From Clostridium_F caseinilyticum (GTDB lineage Bacteria; Bacillota; Clostridia; Clostridiales; Clostridiaceae), in assembly GCF_046127645.1 (NCBI RefSeq), contig NZ_CP175919.1: DNA of 64,000 nucleotides, one strand, 5' to 3'. Both the position numbers and the translations under genes were made by a program. Shown here piece after piece: positions 25,341 through 33,991 of the stretch (position 1 is the stretch's first letter; the number at the start of each line of letters is the position of its first letter). Under the pieces are notes generated by a model that did not search any database, was not told the origin of the DNA, and saw only the letters and a list, made by a program, of their open reading frames with translations.

Positions 25341-25735
25341 AAAATAAAACATCATGTTAGAAGATTTTAAATTCAACTAAGTATAGAAAGAACCGTTTCT
25401 ATAGTATCATTTATAAGTGTTTTTCATCTTATAATATAAAAAGGAATTCTCATATATTTAACAGAAAACTTTCTGGCTACGCCGATTATTGTGAATAAAA
25501 TTAATGGGTTTTTACATAGAAATGTAAATTAATTACTATAGAAAGTCTACGACTGCGCTATGGCTTTTTTAGACATTTACATATGGAATTTAGATATAAT
25601 TTTATAATTTTTAAATTTATAAATAACTTAACAGGAATATTATAATTAAAGATTTTGTATGGAAAAGAGGAACCAAATCATCATTTTGCAGTTTTCCCTT
25701 TCAATTGGAAATTATAATAACATCTTTTAAAGGTA

Positions 25736-25954
25736 TTAAAACAATAAATACTTTTAGAGAAGATAGATATCTAAAAAAATAAAAAGAATACTTTATTTGT
25801 GAACTAATATTTAAGCGTGAAGTAAACAGGACGTTTACTTAGCTCTGCTGCTACAGGACGTGGCATTAGAGCGTTAGTTTAAATATTATGACACAAATAT
25901 TAGTATTCTTTATTTTTATAGCTATCTATTGAACAAAAGTATTTATTGTTTTAA
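25736..25954. repeat. Long imperfect hairpin with two C-AGGAC-G loops
   Basis: Arms 25736-25812 and about 25872-25954 pair over most of their length (outer TTAAAACAATAAATAC with GTATTTATTGTTTTAA). The tip carries two small hairpins, GTAAAC-AGGAC-GTTTAC (25822-25838) and TGCTAC-AGGAC-GTGGCA (25849-25865), the second inside a CTCT/AGAG stem. The 51 kb element has the same plan. The loops fit the CAGGA(U/A/C)G repeat of CsrA-binding RNAs. Confidence 0.65.
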
Positions 25955-25990
25955 TTCTCACCCTTTAAAGGACGTTAAGTCGTAATTTCC

Positions 25991-27160
25991 TTATATTGTG
26001 ATTTTACTTAGCCATGCTTCCATTCTGTTTAGTGCTTCATTTAATTGTTCCATGCTGTAAGCATAAGATATTCTAATATATCCTTCTCCCTTTTCTCCAA
26101 AAGCTGAACCAGGAACTATAGCTACCTTAGCTTCCTTTAAAAGCCTTTCACAGAATTCTTCGCTAGTCATATTATATTTTTTTATGGAAGGAAATATATA
26201 AAAAGCACCCTTTGGAAGATATGTATCTATGCCCATGTACTTTAATCTATCATATACAAAATCCCTTCTTTTTATAAATTCCTCTTTCATATAAGCTACA
26301 TCTTCCATACAGTATTTTAATCCTGCATAGGCTCCCCACTGACATATAGAAGGTGCACAAGATACATTATATTGATGAACCTTTATTATGGAATTTATGA
26401 ATTCATTCTTAGCACAAACATATCCTATTCTAAGACCAGTCATTGAAAACATCTTTGAAAATCCGCTTACTAATATAACTTTATCTTTTATATCTTTATA
26501 CTGAGCTATTGAATAATAATTTTCTTCAAAACATAATGAGCTATATATTTCATCACTTATTACAATAATATTATTTTCCTTTATTATTTTATATAACTTA
26601 TAATTTTCTTCTTTAGAAAGTATAGCCCCTGTAGGATTCGATGGATAAGATAATACCATAACTTTAGGCTTTTCTTCTTTTATTATATTTTCTAAGTATG
26701 AAAAGTCTACAGAAAAATTATCTTTTAATTTATAATTTAATACTGTTCCTCCTAATAGTTTTACACAGCTTTCATAAGCTGGATATGCAGGTGTTGGTAT
26801 TAAAACTTTATCTCCTTCATTTAATAATGTAGAAAATACACACATTAAGCCCTCACTTCCACCTACTGTTATGCATATTTCTTCTGCATCATAATTAATA
26901 TTCATAGTCTTAAGATATTTTTCTATCTCTAATCTTAACTCTCTTAATCCTGAATTAGATGTATAAGTTGTTTTATCTTCTTCTATTGATTTTACCAATT
27001 CCTCTTTTATCCTTCTTGGCACTTTAAAATCTGGTTGCCCTAAAGTTAGTGAAATAACATCTTTATAATTTGAAACTTTATTAAAAAATCTCCTTATGCC
27101 AGAAATTTCTATGTTTTGAACTTTTCTTGATATAATTTCTTGATTTTTTATATAATCCAC
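25991..27160 (-). CDS. patA: Aminotransferase class I/II, probable N-acetyl-LL-diaminopimelate aminotransferase
   Basis: A 389-residue PLP enzyme of fold type I. TLGQPDF (about 38-44), YTSNSGLRELR (about 72-82), SYPSNPTGAIL (about 171-181) and the PLP-lysine segment SGFSKMFSMTGLRIGY (about 232-247) are visible. By sequence alone it could be any aspartate-type aminotransferase. Its position between dapB and dapH, in a genome using the acetylated branch, argues for the PatA/DapX step. Its 3' end forms one arm of the 27-bp inverted repeat. Divergent from dapH. Confidence 0.75.
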   Translation of the reverse strand: MDYIKNQEIISRKVQNIEISGIRRFFNKVSNYKDVISLTLGQPDFKVPRRIKEELVKSIEEDKTTYTSNSGLRELRLEIEKYLKTMNINYDAEEICITVGGSEGLMCVFSTLLNEGDKVLIPTPAYPAYESCVKLLGGTVLNYKLKDNFSVDFSYLENIIKEEKPKVMVLSYPSNPTGAILSKEENYKLYKIIKENNIIVISDEIYSSLCFEENYYSIAQYKDIKDKVILVSGFSKMFSMTGLRIGYVCAKNEFINSIIKVHQYNVSCAPSICQWGAYAGLKYCMEDVAYMKEEFIKRRDFVYDRLKYMGIDTYLPKGAFYIFPSIKKYNMTSEEFCERLLKEAKVAIVPGSAFGEKGEGYIRISYAYSMEQLNEALNRMEAWLSKITI

Positions 27161-27293
27161 TAAAAATCACCACCTTTATTTCTACTTATTATACTATTAT
27201 TTTACTATTATTTTCATGTATATTAAATACCCCCTTTATTTAAACATTAATATTTATTATAATAGTGTTATTATAAAATAAGGAGGAACGATA

Positions 27294-28004
27294 ATGAGTT
27301 ATAATTTAACAGATCCATATGAAATAGCTAGATACATAAAAGAAGCAAAAAAATCAACTCCTATAAAAGCCTACATAGAAGGAGACCTTTCAAATTGTGA
27401 TTTTAAAAATATAGAAAAATTTAATAGTGGGAATTTATATATATTATTTGGAGAATCAGAAGAAATATCAACTATTATAGAAAAAAATAAGGAAAAAATA
27501 AAAAATTGTAGAATAGAACAAGATAGAAGAAAGTCTGCAATTCCTTTACTTGATATGCTTAAAATAAACGCTAGAATAGAACCAGGTGCTATAATAAGAG
27601 ATAAAGTTGTAATAGGCGATAATGCTGTTATTATGATGGGTGCTGTTATAAATATAGGAGCTGAAATAGGAGAAGGAACTATGGTAGATATGAATGCTGT
27701 AGTTGGTGCTAGAGGAAAACTTGGCAAAAACGTACATTTAGGTGCTGGTGCTGTAGTTGCAGGTGTTTTAGAGCCACCTAGTAGTGATCCTTGTACTATT
27801 GAAGATAATGTTCTTATAGGAGCAAATGCTGTTATATTAGAAGGAATAAAAATTGGTAAAGGTTCTGTAGTTGCTGCAGGTTCTATAGTTACTACTGATG
27901 TACCAGAAAATGTAGTAGTTGCTGGTGCTCCAGCTAAAATAATAAAAGAAGTAGATGTGAAAACTAAAGATAAAACCAAACTTTTAGATGACTTAAGAAA
28001 ATAA
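27294..28004 (+). CDS. dapH: Tetrahydrodipicolinate N-acetyltransferase
   Basis: DapH (236 residues) acetylates tetrahydrodipicolinate in the acetyl variant of the lysine/DAP pathway. The N-terminal DapH-specific domain (about 1-85; NLTDPYEIARYIKEAKKSTP) is followed by a left-handed beta-helix of hexapeptide repeats (about 88-215; ARIEPGAIIRDKVVIGDNAVIMMGAVI, VVGARGKLGKNVHLGAGAVVAG). The C-terminus PAKIIKEVDVKT is typical. A TATAAT (27258-27263) and AAGGAGG lie upstream. The deacetylase DapL of this pathway is not in the window. Confidence 0.95.
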   Translation: MSYNLTDPYEIARYIKEAKKSTPIKAYIEGDLSNCDFKNIEKFNSGNLYILFGESEEISTIIEKNKEKIKNCRIEQDRRKSAIPLLDMLKINARIEPGAIIRDKVVIGDNAVIMMGAVINIGAEIGEGTMVDMNAVVGARGKLGKNVHLGAGAVVAGVLEPPSSDPCTIEDNVLIGANAVILEGIKIGKGSVVAAGSIVTTDVPENVVVAGAPAKIIKEVDVKTKDKTKLLDDLRK

Positions 28005-28078
28005 ATTTCTAATGTTTAATCTTAATACTATCTTTTAATTTAAAATATGATTCTATTAATTCCTTAAATATACTAAGA

Positions 28079-28113
28079 ACAGTATGTACAACTTCAAAAG
28101 TTGTACATACTGT
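28079..28113 (+). terminator. Terminator of dapH (bidirectional stem)
   Basis: ACAGTATGTACAACTT (28079-28094) pairs perfectly with AAGTTGTACATACTGT (28098-28113), followed on the plus strand by TTTTTT. It also lies directly at the 3' end of the ssb-like gene on the minus strand. Confidence 0.9.
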
Positions 28114-28116
28114 TTT

Positions 28117-28806
28117 TTATGCATGTTTTTCTTTTATATTATCCATATCATAACTTTCTTCGTAATCACATTCCTCTGCTTGCTCATCTCCTGCTTTCTC
28201 CATCTTAGATATAGATACTTCATAAGCTACTTTAGTAATAGTTTGATCCTCTGAAATTCTCTTCTGGTAATATCTACTTTGTAATCTTCCCCAAACTCTT
28301 ATATTATCTCCCACCTGCAATGTCTTACAAAATCTAGCATTTCTTCCCCATGATATATTAGGAATATAATCTGACTTATTATAAGGTCTATTTACTGCCA
28401 ATAATAAATCAGCAATTTCTCTACCGAAAGGAGTTGTCCTATATATAGGTTCCTTACATATATATCCATCTAAAAATATTTCATTAGGATTTTTACTTTT
28501 TTCAATACAATATTCTATGTTTCTTGCAAACACAGTTAATATAAGTCTATTACTTCCATCTACAAATTTATTATAAGATCTTAGCTGGCCTTCTACTATA
28601 ATGTCCATACCTACTTTTAGTTCCATATCTGCTAACAATCTTTCAGATACAGTTATATTTAATATATCTGATACATCGCTTAATCTTGAAACTTCCATTT
28701 TAAAATTATAAAATCCTTCTCCGTACATTTCGTGACTGAATTCTAAATCCTCAACCACCGTTCCCTCTAAATAAATTTTATTGTTTAACATTAAATTGTC
28801 CATCAT
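28117..28806 (-). CDS. Single-stranded DNA-binding protein-like, two OB folds
   Basis: About 229 residues with two SSB-type OB-fold segments: the first about 5-105 (NKIYLEGTVVEDLEFSHEMYG, MDIIVEGQLRSYN), the second about 110-210 (IFLDGYICKEPIYRTTPFGREIADLLLAVNR, GDNIRVWGRLQSRYYQ). The C-terminus is acidic but lacks the canonical DDDIPF tip. It is twice the size of a normal SSB; similar double-OB proteins occur in clostridia next to no replication gene, and the role is unclear. The start (28806, or the adjacent ATG 28803) follows AGAGGGG; an upstream in-frame ATG lacks a site. Confidence 0.75.
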   Translation of the reverse strand: MMDNLMLNNKIYLEGTVVEDLEFSHEMYGEGFYNFKMEVSRLSDVSDILNITVSERLLADMELKVGMDIIVEGQLRSYNKFVDGSNRLILTVFARNIEYCIEKSKNPNEIFLDGYICKEPIYRTTPFGREIADLLLAVNRPYNKSDYIPNISWGRNARFCKTLQVGDNIRVWGRLQSRYYQKRISEDQTITKVAYEVSISKMEKAGDEQAEECDYEESYDMDNIKEKHA

Positions 28807-28884
28807 AACCCCTCTTTCCCTTAGTTTCAATTCATTCATACAACATATATTTATTATTTATATTTCTAAAATATGCTATAAAAT

Positions 28885-29382
28885 TTAAAATTTATTTGTA
28901 GAATTAATTATTTTACTCTCTATATTAGAAATTTTTGCTCCTTGTATCAAAGCAATAGTTATAATAACCATATAAGCATAAAGATAACTTTCATTTTCAT
29001 AATAAATGTTTAATGGTATTTCTTGTGGCTCTATTATGTTTTCATTATACATGCTTATATATCTTTGAACACAATAAACAATTCCTATATTTTCTTGTTC
29101 CAAACTAGACAAAGTAATAGTGTTCTTATTTCCTAATCCATAAGTTATAGTAACACCCTTTATATCTACATTTTTATTTTTAAATAAATCCATGTTTATA
29201 AAACAATATTCACAATCTATTCCATCACATTCAAAAACAATATCTCTATTTATTACTATGTATTCACTATTTGCTATAGTGTTTTGCTCTGAGCAATCCA
29301 AATCTAAATCTAATATTTTTATCATATTATAAATATGTTTTACAAAATTTCTATCTTCTGAATATATACACATTTTTTTCAT
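28885..29382 (-). CDS. Hypothetical protein, clostridial
   Basis: A 165-residue protein (MKKMCIYSEDRNFVKHIYNM...) that I do not recognise. It has a CDGIDCEYCFINMD cluster of three cysteines (about 52-65) and a hydrophobic stretch near the C-terminus (YAYMVIITIALIQGAKI, about 135-151), compatible with one membrane segment or a buried helix. Start at 29382: AGGAG lies eight bases upstream, whereas the GTG three codons earlier overlaps that site. A perfect 16-bp hairpin (29393-29428) ends within the ribosome site. Confidence 0.6.
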   Translation of the reverse strand: MKKMCIYSEDRNFVKHIYNMIKILDLDLDCSEQNTIANSEYIVINRDIVFECDGIDCEYCFINMDLFKNKNVDIKGVTITYGLGNKNTITLSSLEQENIGIVYCVQRYISMYNENIIEPQEIPLNIYYENESYLYAYMVIITIALIQGAKISNIESKIINSTNKF

Positions 29383-29392
29383 TTTACACACT

Positions 29393-29428
29393 CCTGAAGA
29401 AAATAACTATTCTTAGTTATTTTCTTCA
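29393..29428 (-). terminator. Perfect hairpin touching the ribosome site of the 28885 gene
   Basis: CTGAAGAAAATAACTA (29393-29408) pairs perfectly with TAGTTATTTTCTTCAG (29413-29428), loop TTCT. On the minus strand the 3' edge of the stem (TTCAG) merges with the AGGAG ribosome site. It could end an upstream transcript or modulate translation start. On the plus strand it is followed by a T-rich run. Confidence 0.5.
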
Positions 29429-29580
29429 GTTTACAATATTTTATTCTCCTGTAATTTTATTATTAATTTATCATAATATTATATCTTTTGTGTGATAATC
29501 ACCCTCTTTAGTAAAAATATTACACCTATACTACAGTTTCTATATTTTTTTAAATATTCCTTCATTTTATAATTTAAACT

Positions 29581-30333
29581 TTAATTCTTTTTTTGTACTC
29601 CTGCTGAGTCTATATAATAATCTTCCTTGTGTATTAAATCCCCTACCTTTACAAATTCAAATCCCTTTTCTTTTAATTCTTTAATCATACGTGGCAAATT
29701 ATCTGGAGTATATTTAGCCGTATTATGGAAAAGCAATATAGAACCAGGTTTAGTCTTTTTTATAATTCTTTCATATTCTAAATCAGCTCCTTCTTCCTTC
29801 CAATCAATACTATCTACATCCCATTGTATAGCATATAATGCCATTTCATTTACTGTATCCACTGCTTCGCCACTATAACTTCCAGATGGGAATCTAAATA
29901 ATTTAGTTCCTTCTCCAGTTATTTTTCTTATATTAGCATCATTAATATTTATATCTTTTATTATTCTTTCCTTAGATATTACACTCATATTAGGATGACT
30001 ATGTGAATGATTTCCTATTTCATGACCTTTGTCATAAATCTCTTTTACTTTATCTGGATTTTGTTCTATCCAATCTCCCACTAAAAAGAATGTCGCTTTA
30101 ACATCATTTTTATCTAAAACATCTAATATTTTATCTATATATTCATCCCCTCTACTAACATCAAAAGTAAAAGCTATTTTATTTTCTTTTGTATCAACTC
30201 TATATATTGGTACTTTCTTCTTAACGTTTAATAAAACATTTTTTCCTCCACCATTAATAAAAAAAGAAATGCTTATAGCTAAAACTAAGAGTAGTAAAGA
30301 AAATACCATCCTCTTTTTAAATTTCTCCTTCAT
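29581..30333 (-). CDS. pdaB: Polysaccharide deacetylase, PdaB-like
   Basis: A 250-residue exported NodB-domain protein. An N-terminal membrane anchor (about 6-26, RMVFSLLLLVLAISISFFI) precedes the deacetylase domain (about 45-240). Motif 1 is IAFTFDVSRGDE (about 58-69), in which the second Asp of the classic TFDD is Val, as in the sporulation PdaB group; motif 2 GNHSHSHP (about 127-134); motif 3 RFPSGSYSG. PdaB-type enzymes are needed for spore cortex maintenance, though catalytic activity with the altered motif is debated. The start was chosen at 30333 behind GGGGGAG rather than ten codons upstream. Confidence 0.8.
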   Translation of the reverse strand: MKEKFKKRMVFSLLLLVLAISISFFINGGGKNVLLNVKKKVPIYRVDTKENKIAFTFDVSRGDEYIDKILDVLDKNDVKATFFLVGDWIEQNPDKVKEIYDKGHEIGNHSHSHPNMSVISKERIIKDININDANIRKITGEGTKLFRFPSGSYSGEAVDTVNEMALYAIQWDVDSIDWKEEGADLEYERIIKKTKPGSILLFHNTAKYTPDNLPRMIKELKEKGFEFVKVGDLIHKEDYYIDSAGVQKKN

Positions 30334-30494
30334 TTTACTCCCCCAAATTAAATATTTCTTCATGTTTATTTATATAAAATATATTTTTTTATATGCATTA
30401 AATAATTATTTTTTATTTATTTAAAGTAATTTACACTTAATTTTTATGATATAATTATATATAAATTATTCTAACTAAACTTTGGGGAGGAAAT

Positions 30495-31025
30495 TTGATG
30501 TTTGATGATGCTTTAGAATTAGCTGAAAATAAATTGCTGATTCTTTATGTATTTAATAGATTAGACCTTTCTATCTCTAATAATAAAATAACTGAAATTA
30601 TATTAGAAAATAATCTAATTAACTACTTTACTTTGCAGCAATATCTATCTGAACTTGCGTCTTCTGGCTTTATTAAAAATACAGATCAACATAAAATAAT
30701 GATTACAGAAAAAGGTAATCGTGTTCTGTCAATGTTTATAGATAGAATTAGTGAAGATAAAATTCAATCTATAAATAATTATTTAGATTCTAAATTGAAT
30801 TCAATAAAAAAAGAAGTTAATATCATGGCTGATTACACTCTAGAAAATAAAGATAATTTCCTAGTAAATCTAAGAGCCACTGAAAATAACTTCTTGTTAA
30901 TGGATATAAAGTTATCTGTAAATTCAAATAAAGAAGCAAAGGAAATATGCGCTAAATGGAAAGAAAATTCTGGTGCAATGTATTCACAAATATTACGCAT
31001 TTTAAAATCAACAGATGAAAATTAA
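30495..31025 (+). CDS. DUF4364 family protein (winged-helix-like)
   Basis: A 176-residue protein matching the clostridial DUF4364 pattern: N-terminal DDALELAENKLLILYVFNRLDLSISNNKITEIILENNLINYFTLQQYLSELASSGFI (about 4-60). This reads as a winged-helix segment, followed by MITEKG and a mixed alpha/beta C-terminal part. A DNA-binding or regulatory role is suggested by the predicted fold but is not established. GGGGAGG lies before the ATG. Monocistronic and convergent with the beta-propeller gene, whose stop is 2 bp away. Confidence 0.75.
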   Translation: MMFDDALELAENKLLILYVFNRLDLSISNNKITEIILENNLINYFTLQQYLSELASSGFIKNTDQHKIMITEKGNRVLSMFIDRISEDKIQSINNYLDSKLNSIKKEVNIMADYTLENKDNFLVNLRATENNFLLMDIKLSVNSNKEAKEICAKWKENSGAMYSQILRILKSTDEN

Positions 31026-31027
31026 TG

Positions 31028-31912
31028 TTATAATACTAAAATACCTGTAGGTTCTCCACCTATAGGTATAGATTTTTTGCTATTAGTTCTAATATTTATT
31101 TTTAAGAATAAATTTTTATAATTATCTCCCACATAAATATTATCTTTTATTTTACACACTCCTCTAGGCATGCCACCAACAATTATATCTTTTATTTTTT
31201 CGTAATAATTTATATCAATCAAGCTAATAGTACCATCTCCAAAATTAGAAACTATACACAATTTCTCATCAACGCACATATCAACGGGTGAATTTCCTAC
31301 AGGAATTCTATATAAAAGTTTGTAATTTTTTCTAGATATTATACTTATACTTCCTTTATAATCAGAACCTAAATTACTTTCACATACCAATATATATTTG
31401 CCATCTACTGTGAAAACAGCTTTCGTTGGATAAGATCCAACTCTTATATTTTTTACTCTATTTTCTCCTTTACAATCTATTAGTGTTATATTATCTGTTC
31501 CCATATTTGATATCATTAATATTTCATTTTGTTTATCAATAACTATGCTATGTGGTAAATCTCCACAAGGTATTTGTTTTAAAATTTTCTTTTTAACCAT
31601 GTCAAACACAGTTACATTATTTAAATCACCACAAATAACATAGGCTTTATCTCCATATGCAACCACATCATTACAATGCATTCCTATAAAATAATTTTCA
31701 ACTTCTCTTCCTAGTTTTCCATCTACTATAGAAAGAGAATTACTATAGCTATTGGCTACTAGCAATTTATCATTATATTCGCATATACCATGAGGTCCTA
31801 TTCTAGTGGATATATCATTATTTAAAGTTATTTTATTCTCTTCTTTATAATCATTTATACAAACTTTAGAAATACAATCCGTAGATGTATTGCATACATA
31901 AACATACCTCAT
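31028..31912 (-). CDS. Beta-propeller protein, YncE-like
   Basis: A 294-residue protein made of seven repeated blades of about 42 residues, each with a xDxxxxxxxxxIxxGxxPxxxxx pattern (for example CGDLPHSIVIDKQNEILMIS, VGSYPTKAVFTVDGKYILVC, VGGMPRGVCKIKDNIYVGDN). There is no signal peptide, so it is probably cytosolic. Similar clostridial proteins are annotated as YncE-family or lactonase-like beta-propellers; no enzyme activity can be assigned. Single gene with AGGGG before the ATG. Confidence 0.75.
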   Translation of the reverse strand: MRYVYVCNTSTDCISKVCINDYKEENKITLNNDISTRIGPHGICEYNDKLLVANSYSNSLSIVDGKLGREVENYFIGMHCNDVVAYGDKAYVICGDLNNVTVFDMVKKKILKQIPCGDLPHSIVIDKQNEILMISNMGTDNITLIDCKGENRVKNIRVGSYPTKAVFTVDGKYILVCESNLGSDYKGSISIISRKNYKLLYRIPVGNSPVDMCVDEKLCIVSNFGDGTISLIDINYYEKIKDIIVGGMPRGVCKIKDNIYVGDNYKNLFLKINIRTNSKKSIPIGGEPTGILVL

Positions 31913-32051
31913 TTTATCACCCCTCGCTCTATAATATAATATGTGAAAAATAACTAATTTGGTGATAAATCTTTTATGTTGAGCAATAAAGTTTTATGCT
32001 ATATAATAATATTTGTATTATTTAACACTTAAATTGAAAGGAGCCAATAAT

Positions 32052-32309
32052 ATGTATACTTATTCACCTAGTGGTGTCTGTTCAAAAAAAATAACTTTTG
32101 AAATTTCAGACAATAAGGTTTTAAAGGTTAACTTTGTAGGAGGATGTGATGGTAACCTTAAAGGATTATCTAATCTAATCGAAGGCATGAATATTAATGA
32201 TGCTATAGAAAGATTACATGGTATAACTTGTGGTTCTAAAAATACTTCCTGTCCAGATCAATTATCTAAAGCTTTACAAGAAGCAAAACAAAATAAGGAA
32301 AGTATTTAA
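32052..32309 (+). CDS. TSCPD domain protein (TIGR03905 family)
   Basis: An 85-residue protein, MYTYSPSGVCSKKITFEISD, with VNFVGGCDGNLKGLSNLIEGM and the C-terminal GITCGSKNTSCPDQLSKAL. The TSCPD motif gives the family its name. The four conserved cysteines suggest metal binding, but the function is unknown. The domain also occurs at the end of some ribonucleotide reductases. The start at 32052 follows AAAGGAG; an in-frame ATG 13 codons upstream has no site. Confidence 0.85.
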   Translation: MYTYSPSGVCSKKITFEISDNKVLKVNFVGGCDGNLKGLSNLIEGMNINDAIERLHGITCGSKNTSCPDQLSKALQEAKQNKESI

Positions 32310-32323
32310 TAAATACTTTCCTT
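32295..32323 (+). terminator. Palindromic stem over the stop of the TSCPD gene
   Basis: A perfect 13-bp stem (AAGGAAAGTATTT / AAATACTTTCCTT) with a 3-nt centre spans the last codons and stop. It probably ends the transcript. There is no long T run, so termination strength is uncertain. Confidence 0.55.
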
Positions 32324-32372
32324 AAAATTATAAAATAATATAGATTTACACCATATTTTATAATACATTGAT

Positions 32373-33671
32373 TTACAATTGATATTTTATTAATTTTCTC
32401 ATATCCCCTACCATATATAATGATCCACAAACTAAAATCATGTCCTCTTCTTGACAATAATCTTTTGCCATACTATAAGCTTCTTTATAATCCTCTAAAT
32501 GTTCACAGTTTTTATTATATTTCAATACAATATTCATTAATTCCTTTGAGCTTTCTCCTCTATCATTATGTGGTGTTACTGTTATTATTTTGTTTGCCAA
32601 TGGTACTAATGTTTTTATCATATCTTCTACCTGTTTATCTTTTAATATGCCCAATATTAAAATAAGTTTATTATATTTAAAATATTTACTTACATTATTC
32701 TTTAAACTTTCTATTCCATCTATATTATGAGCTCCATCTAATACTGTTAAAGGCTTTTTATTTACTATCTCCAGTCTAGCCGGCCACTTAACTTTTTTAA
32801 GAGCTGATATTATAGATACTTTTTCTATTTTTATTCCTAAATTTATTAATTTTTCCACAGCTAATATACCTGTAATACAATTTTTAATTTGATGTTCTCC
32901 TAATAAGGATAGACATATATCATAGGTATCTTTCTTAGTTGTTAATCTAAAACTTTGAACCCCCTTATTTTTTTCTAGTATTTCTATTTCTACATTTATT
33001 AAATTATCATTTACTTTTATAAGCTCACACTTTTTTTCTTTGCATACTTTCTCTATAACTTTTTCTGATTCTTCTTTTTGAGGATACATTATAACAGGAG
33101 CTTTTTTTATTATTCCTACTTTTTCATAAGCTATTTCTTCTAAGGTTTCTCCTAAAATATTCATATGGTCATAACTTATAGAAGTTATAATACTTAAAAT
33201 AGGATCTAACACATTAGTAGAATCTAACCTTCCTCCTAAACCTACTTCTATAACTGCAAAATCCACTTCTTTTAAACAAAAATAATAAAACATAGCAACA
33301 GTTATAATTTCAAATTCTGTAGGATTGCCATATCCCATATTCTCTACTTTTCCCACTACATCAGATACTTTAGTTATACTATAACTTAAATCTTTTTTAT
33401 CTATATTTTCCCCATTTATTTGTATTCTTTCTTCAAATTCCTCTATATAAGGTGATGTATACATTCCCACTTTGTAACCTGCTTCTATTAATACTGCCCC
33501 AATCATTGCAGTAGTAGATCCTTTGCCATTTGTACCTGCTATATGTATACATTCTAACCTTTTATGAGGATTTCCTAATAACTCTAATAATTTTTCTGTT
33601 CTTTCTAAACCTAAATTACTACCAAACTTAGCTTTTGATTCTATATACTCTCTAGCTTCTTTATAATTCAC
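32373..33671 (-). CDS. folC: Folylpolyglutamate synthase / dihydrofolate synthase
   Basis: A 432-residue Mur-ligase-family enzyme adding glutamates to folates. P-loop HIAGTNGKGSTTAMIGAVL (about 43-61), TSPYIEEFEERI (about 76-87), VIEVGLGGRLDSTNV (about 140-154) and the C-terminal domain LDGAHNIDGIESLK (about 311-324) are present. Located downstream of valS in the same direction, as in Bacillus (valS-folC), but separated by 320 bp with a terminator-like hairpin. Confidence 0.95.
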   Translation of the reverse strand: MNYKEAREYIESKAKFGSNLGLERTEKLLELLGNPHKRLECIHIAGTNGKGSTTAMIGAVLIEAGYKVGMYTSPYIEEFEERIQINGENIDKKDLSYSITKVSDVVGKVENMGYGNPTEFEIITVAMFYYFCLKEVDFAVIEVGLGGRLDSTNVLDPILSIITSISYDHMNILGETLEEIAYEKVGIIKKAPVIMYPQKEESEKVIEKVCKEKKCELIKVNDNLINVEIEILEKNKGVQSFRLTTKKDTYDICLSLLGEHQIKNCITGILAVEKLINLGIKIEKVSIISALKKVKWPARLEIVNKKPLTVLDGAHNIDGIESLKNNVSKYFKYNKLILILGILKDKQVEDMIKTLVPLANKIITVTPHNDRGESSKELMNIVLKYNKNCEHLEDYKEAYSMAKDYCQEEDMILVCGSLYMVGDMRKLIKYQL

Positions 33672-33825
33672 TTAATCACTTCCTATATACATCTACTTTA
33701 AAAGTTCATATAATTTTTATAATTTTATTCATTACAATACAAATTATAAAGGATTTTGTTGAATATTAATAGAATATTTATTAAACAAATTTATCTACTA
33801 AGATTTTTAAATATATATTTATATA

Positions 33826-33866
33826 ATAAATACAGGAAAGCTACAAAATATCTTTCCTGTATTTAT
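33826..33866 (-). terminator. Hairpin between valS and folC
   Basis: ATAAATACAGGAAAG (33826-33840) pairs perfectly with CTTTCCTGTATTTAT (33852-33866) around an 11-nt loop. It most likely ends the GNAT-valS transcript. The remainder of the 33672-33991 gap is AT-rich with nothing else recognised. Confidence 0.7.
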
Positions 33867-33991
33867 GATACTTATAATATTCTTTATTATATATAAATCA
33901 ATAAAATCCCATTACAAATTTTTTAATTATGCAATTTGATTATTTAGTAAAAGTATTATCAATAAAAATTTAAATATTTTTAAATTAAGTC

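Larger units (their letters stand above)
24836..26001. repeat. 1.1 kb non-coding insertion bounded by a 27-bp inverted repeat
   Basis: The 27 bases directly after the dapB stop (24836-24862) recur inverted at 25975-26001 with one mismatch; the right copy includes the last codons and stop of patA. Between them is no gene, only two long hairpin elements (24875-25091, 25736-25954) and a decayed transposase fragment. I read the 27-bp pair as an original bidirectional terminator stem of the convergent dapB and patA genes, whose loop was opened by insertions. Alternatively the pair are terminal repeats of one composite element. Confidence 0.6.

Noticed and set aside
27371..27979. 202-codon minus-strand frame opposite dapH
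   Set aside because: Repetitive Ile/Thr/Pro composition is the mirror of the hexapeptide repeats of dapH; no ribosome site or family features.
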